DNA of 64,000 nucleotides, from assembly GCF_007859315.1 (NCBI RefSeq), contig NZ_VOHA01000008.1:248001-312000 (forward strand), written 5' to 3'. The notes under the pieces were generated by a model. The model saw nothing but the letters and a program-made list of their open reading frames with translations. It searched no databases and had not been told where the DNA came from. Below are positions 63,091-64,000 of the stretch, piece by piece. Source of the stretch: Reyranella sp. CPCC 100927 (GTDB taxonomy: Bacteria > Pseudomonadota > Alphaproteobacteria > Reyranellales > Reyranellaceae). A program made the translations under genes and the position numbers. Within the stretch, counting starts at the first letter, position 1. Each line of letters begins with the position of its first letter.

Positions 63091-63092
63091 GT

Positions 63093-63695
63093 ATGGCAAG
63101 GACGAAAATTGAGCAGCATGCGTTGACGCGCGCCGAGTTGCTGCGCCAAGGCCGCCGGATCTTCAGCACGGCGGGCTACGCGGATGCAGCGACCGAGGAC
63201 ATCGTACGGCAGGCCGGCCTGACTCGCGGTGCGTTGTACTATCACTTCCGCGACAAGCGGGCGCTCTTCGAAGCCGTGGTCGAGGACGTGGCGCGCGAGA
63301 TGGCCGACAAGATCGATGCCGCCGCCCTGCCGGCCAAGAGCGCCTTCGACGGACTGATGCTGGGCACGCATGCCTTCCTTGATGCCTGCCTCGATCCGGC
63401 GACGCGGCGCATCTATCTGGTCGACGCACCCTCCGTGCTGGGCTGGCATCGCTGGCGCGAAATCGACGGACGGCACGGCATGCGCACCCTGCGCATCGGC
63501 GTCGAGGCCGTCTTGGCGGAGCGCCCCGATCGGGCGTTGTCGACCGAACCCCTGGCCTACCTGCTGTCGGGCGCCCTCAACGAGGCCGCCATGTGGCTGC
63601 ACGAGGCGACGGACGAGTCGGTCGCACGCCGCGAGATCGACCGCATGCTGTTGTTGCTGTTCGAGCGCCTATTCGACGGACGCAAGGCTCGCTGA
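63093..63695 (+). CDS. TetR/AcrR-family transcriptional regulator
   Basis: A 200-residue regulator. The helix-turn-helix is at about residues 25-45 (TEDIVRQAGLTRGALYYHFRDKRALFEAV). The C-terminal domain is a helical ligand pocket. No Shine-Dalgarno fits upstream of the ATG: the operator and the GTATG lead run straight into it, so a leaderless or very short-leader mRNA is possible. It is divergent from the GFA gene and overlaps the 3' end of the xanthine dehydrogenase gene by 27 bases. The ligand is unknown. Confidence 0.9.
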   Translation: MARTKIEQHALTRAELLRQGRRIFSTAGYADAATEDIVRQAGLTRGALYYHFRDKRALFEAVVEDVAREMADKIDAAALPAKSAFDGLMLGTHAFLDACLDPATRRIYLVDAPSVLGWHRWREIDGRHGMRTLRIGVEAVLAERPDRALSTEPLAYLLSGALNEAAMWLHEATDESVARREIDRMLLLLFERLFDGRKAR

Positions 63696-64000
63696 ACGCA
63701 CCGTCTGCACCGCCACCAGGATGCGCTCCGGTGTCGCCGGCGCATCGAGGGTCACCGGCACGCTGTGTTCGGCAACGCTGGCGATGGCGTCCTTCAGGGC
63801 TGTCCACACGGCGGTCGCCAGCATCAGCGGCGGCTCGCCGATCGCCTTGGAGCGAAAGATGGTGGCCTCGCGTGCCGGCGCGTTCTCCAGGATGTGCACG
63901 TTGAACACCGGCGGCACGTCGCGGCTGCCGGGAATCTTGTAAGTGGACGGGCCTGCCGTGCGCAGGCGGCCGTCCTTGTCCCACCACAGCTCCTCGCAGG
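63669..64000 (-). CDS. xdhB: Xanthine dehydrogenase large (molybdopterin-binding) subunit, C-terminal fragment
   Basis: The frame runs in from the right edge of the window, so only the last 110 residues are seen. They include TAGPSTYKIPGSRD, PPVFNVHILENAP, TIFRSKAIGEPPLMLATAVW and a closing DAPATPERIL. This is the conserved end of the XdhB family of molybdenum hydroxylases, where the FRSKAIGEPP strand lies near the Mo cofactor with the catalytic glutamate. With puuD and malate synthase it suggests purine breakdown in this strain, although the genes lie 30 kb apart. The stop overlaps the convergent TetR gene by 27 bases. Confidence 0.88.
   Translation of the reverse strand, partial: CEELWWDKDGRLRTAGPSTYKIPGSRDVPPVFNVHILENAPAREATIFRSKAIGEPPLMLATAVWTALKDAIASVAEHSVPVTLDAPATPERILVAVQTVRSASLASVE

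Overview
This 64 kb window comes from a GC-rich bacterial chromosome and is almost fully coding. A free-living alphaproteobacterium, perhaps of the Rhodospirillales or Hyphomicrobiales type, fits best. The reasons are a CHCC zinc-finger protein of the NDUFS6 type, a membrane urate hydroxylase with a cytochrome c tail (PuuD type), many acyl-CoA, crotonase and enolase-superfamily enzymes, an Opp/Dpp importer, an orphan TRAP binding protein, and short GC-rich palindromes between genes. No rRNA, tRNA, CRISPR array, transposase or integrase was seen. The taxonomic call is an inference.

Layout. (1) 1-15.6 kb: the end of an FtsX-type ABC permease, then a surface-polysaccharide locus. It holds a nucleotide-sugar dehydrogenase, a glutamine-dependent amidotransferase (AsnB type), three SAM methyltransferases, a polysaccharide deacetylase, a surface-carbohydrate protein, an MBOAT acyltransferase with an SGNH partner, and the nonulosonic-acid pair NeuC/NeuB. 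The genes could together make an acidic, amidated, methylated and O-acetylated sugar coat. No CMP-sugar synthetase (neuA) is present in the window. (2) 15.6-32.3 kb: mixed metabolism. Alpha/beta hydrolase, zinc-finger protein, hotdog protein, three crotonases, PhyH dioxygenase, EamA and MFS transporters, a PECR-like reductase, a quinone-oxidoreductase-like enzyme, a DUF2330/RnfD-like pair, acyl-CoA dehydrogenase, a degenerate HNH protein and a HAD hydrolase. (3) 32.3-33.8 kb: a lipoprotein and a two-gene unit that looks like a toxin with its immunity protein. (4) 33.8-37 kb: urate hydroxylase divergent from malate synthase, a possible purine-to-glyoxylate-to-malate link. (5) 37-43 kb: glycerophosphodiesterase, a formylglycine-enzyme-like protein, two coiled-coil lipoproteins and a membrane-tethered trypsin-like protease. 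(6) 43-55 kb: two enolase-superfamily enzymes flank a TRAP binding protein, gamma-glutamyltransferase, a DUF1028 protein and a complete peptide ABC importer. A large inverted repeat splits the importer between binding protein and permeases. (7) 55-64 kb: TSUP exporter/LysR regulator, thiolase, a visibly AT-richer ParB-like gene that looks imported, a GNAT protein, a beta-lactamase-fold hydrolase, a TauD dioxygenase/IclR pair, a GFA protein/TetR pair, and the C-terminal end of a xanthine dehydrogenase large subunit at the right edge.

The most interesting candidates are the toxin-immunity pair at 32.9-33.8 kb, the EVE-like plus dead-HNH protein at 28.9-29.8 kb, the DUF2330/RnfD-like pair at 24.8-27.0 kb, the envelope module at 38.6-42.9 kb and the foreign ParB-like gene at 58.1-59.0 kb. 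All family names come from reading translated motifs by eye; no database search was run.
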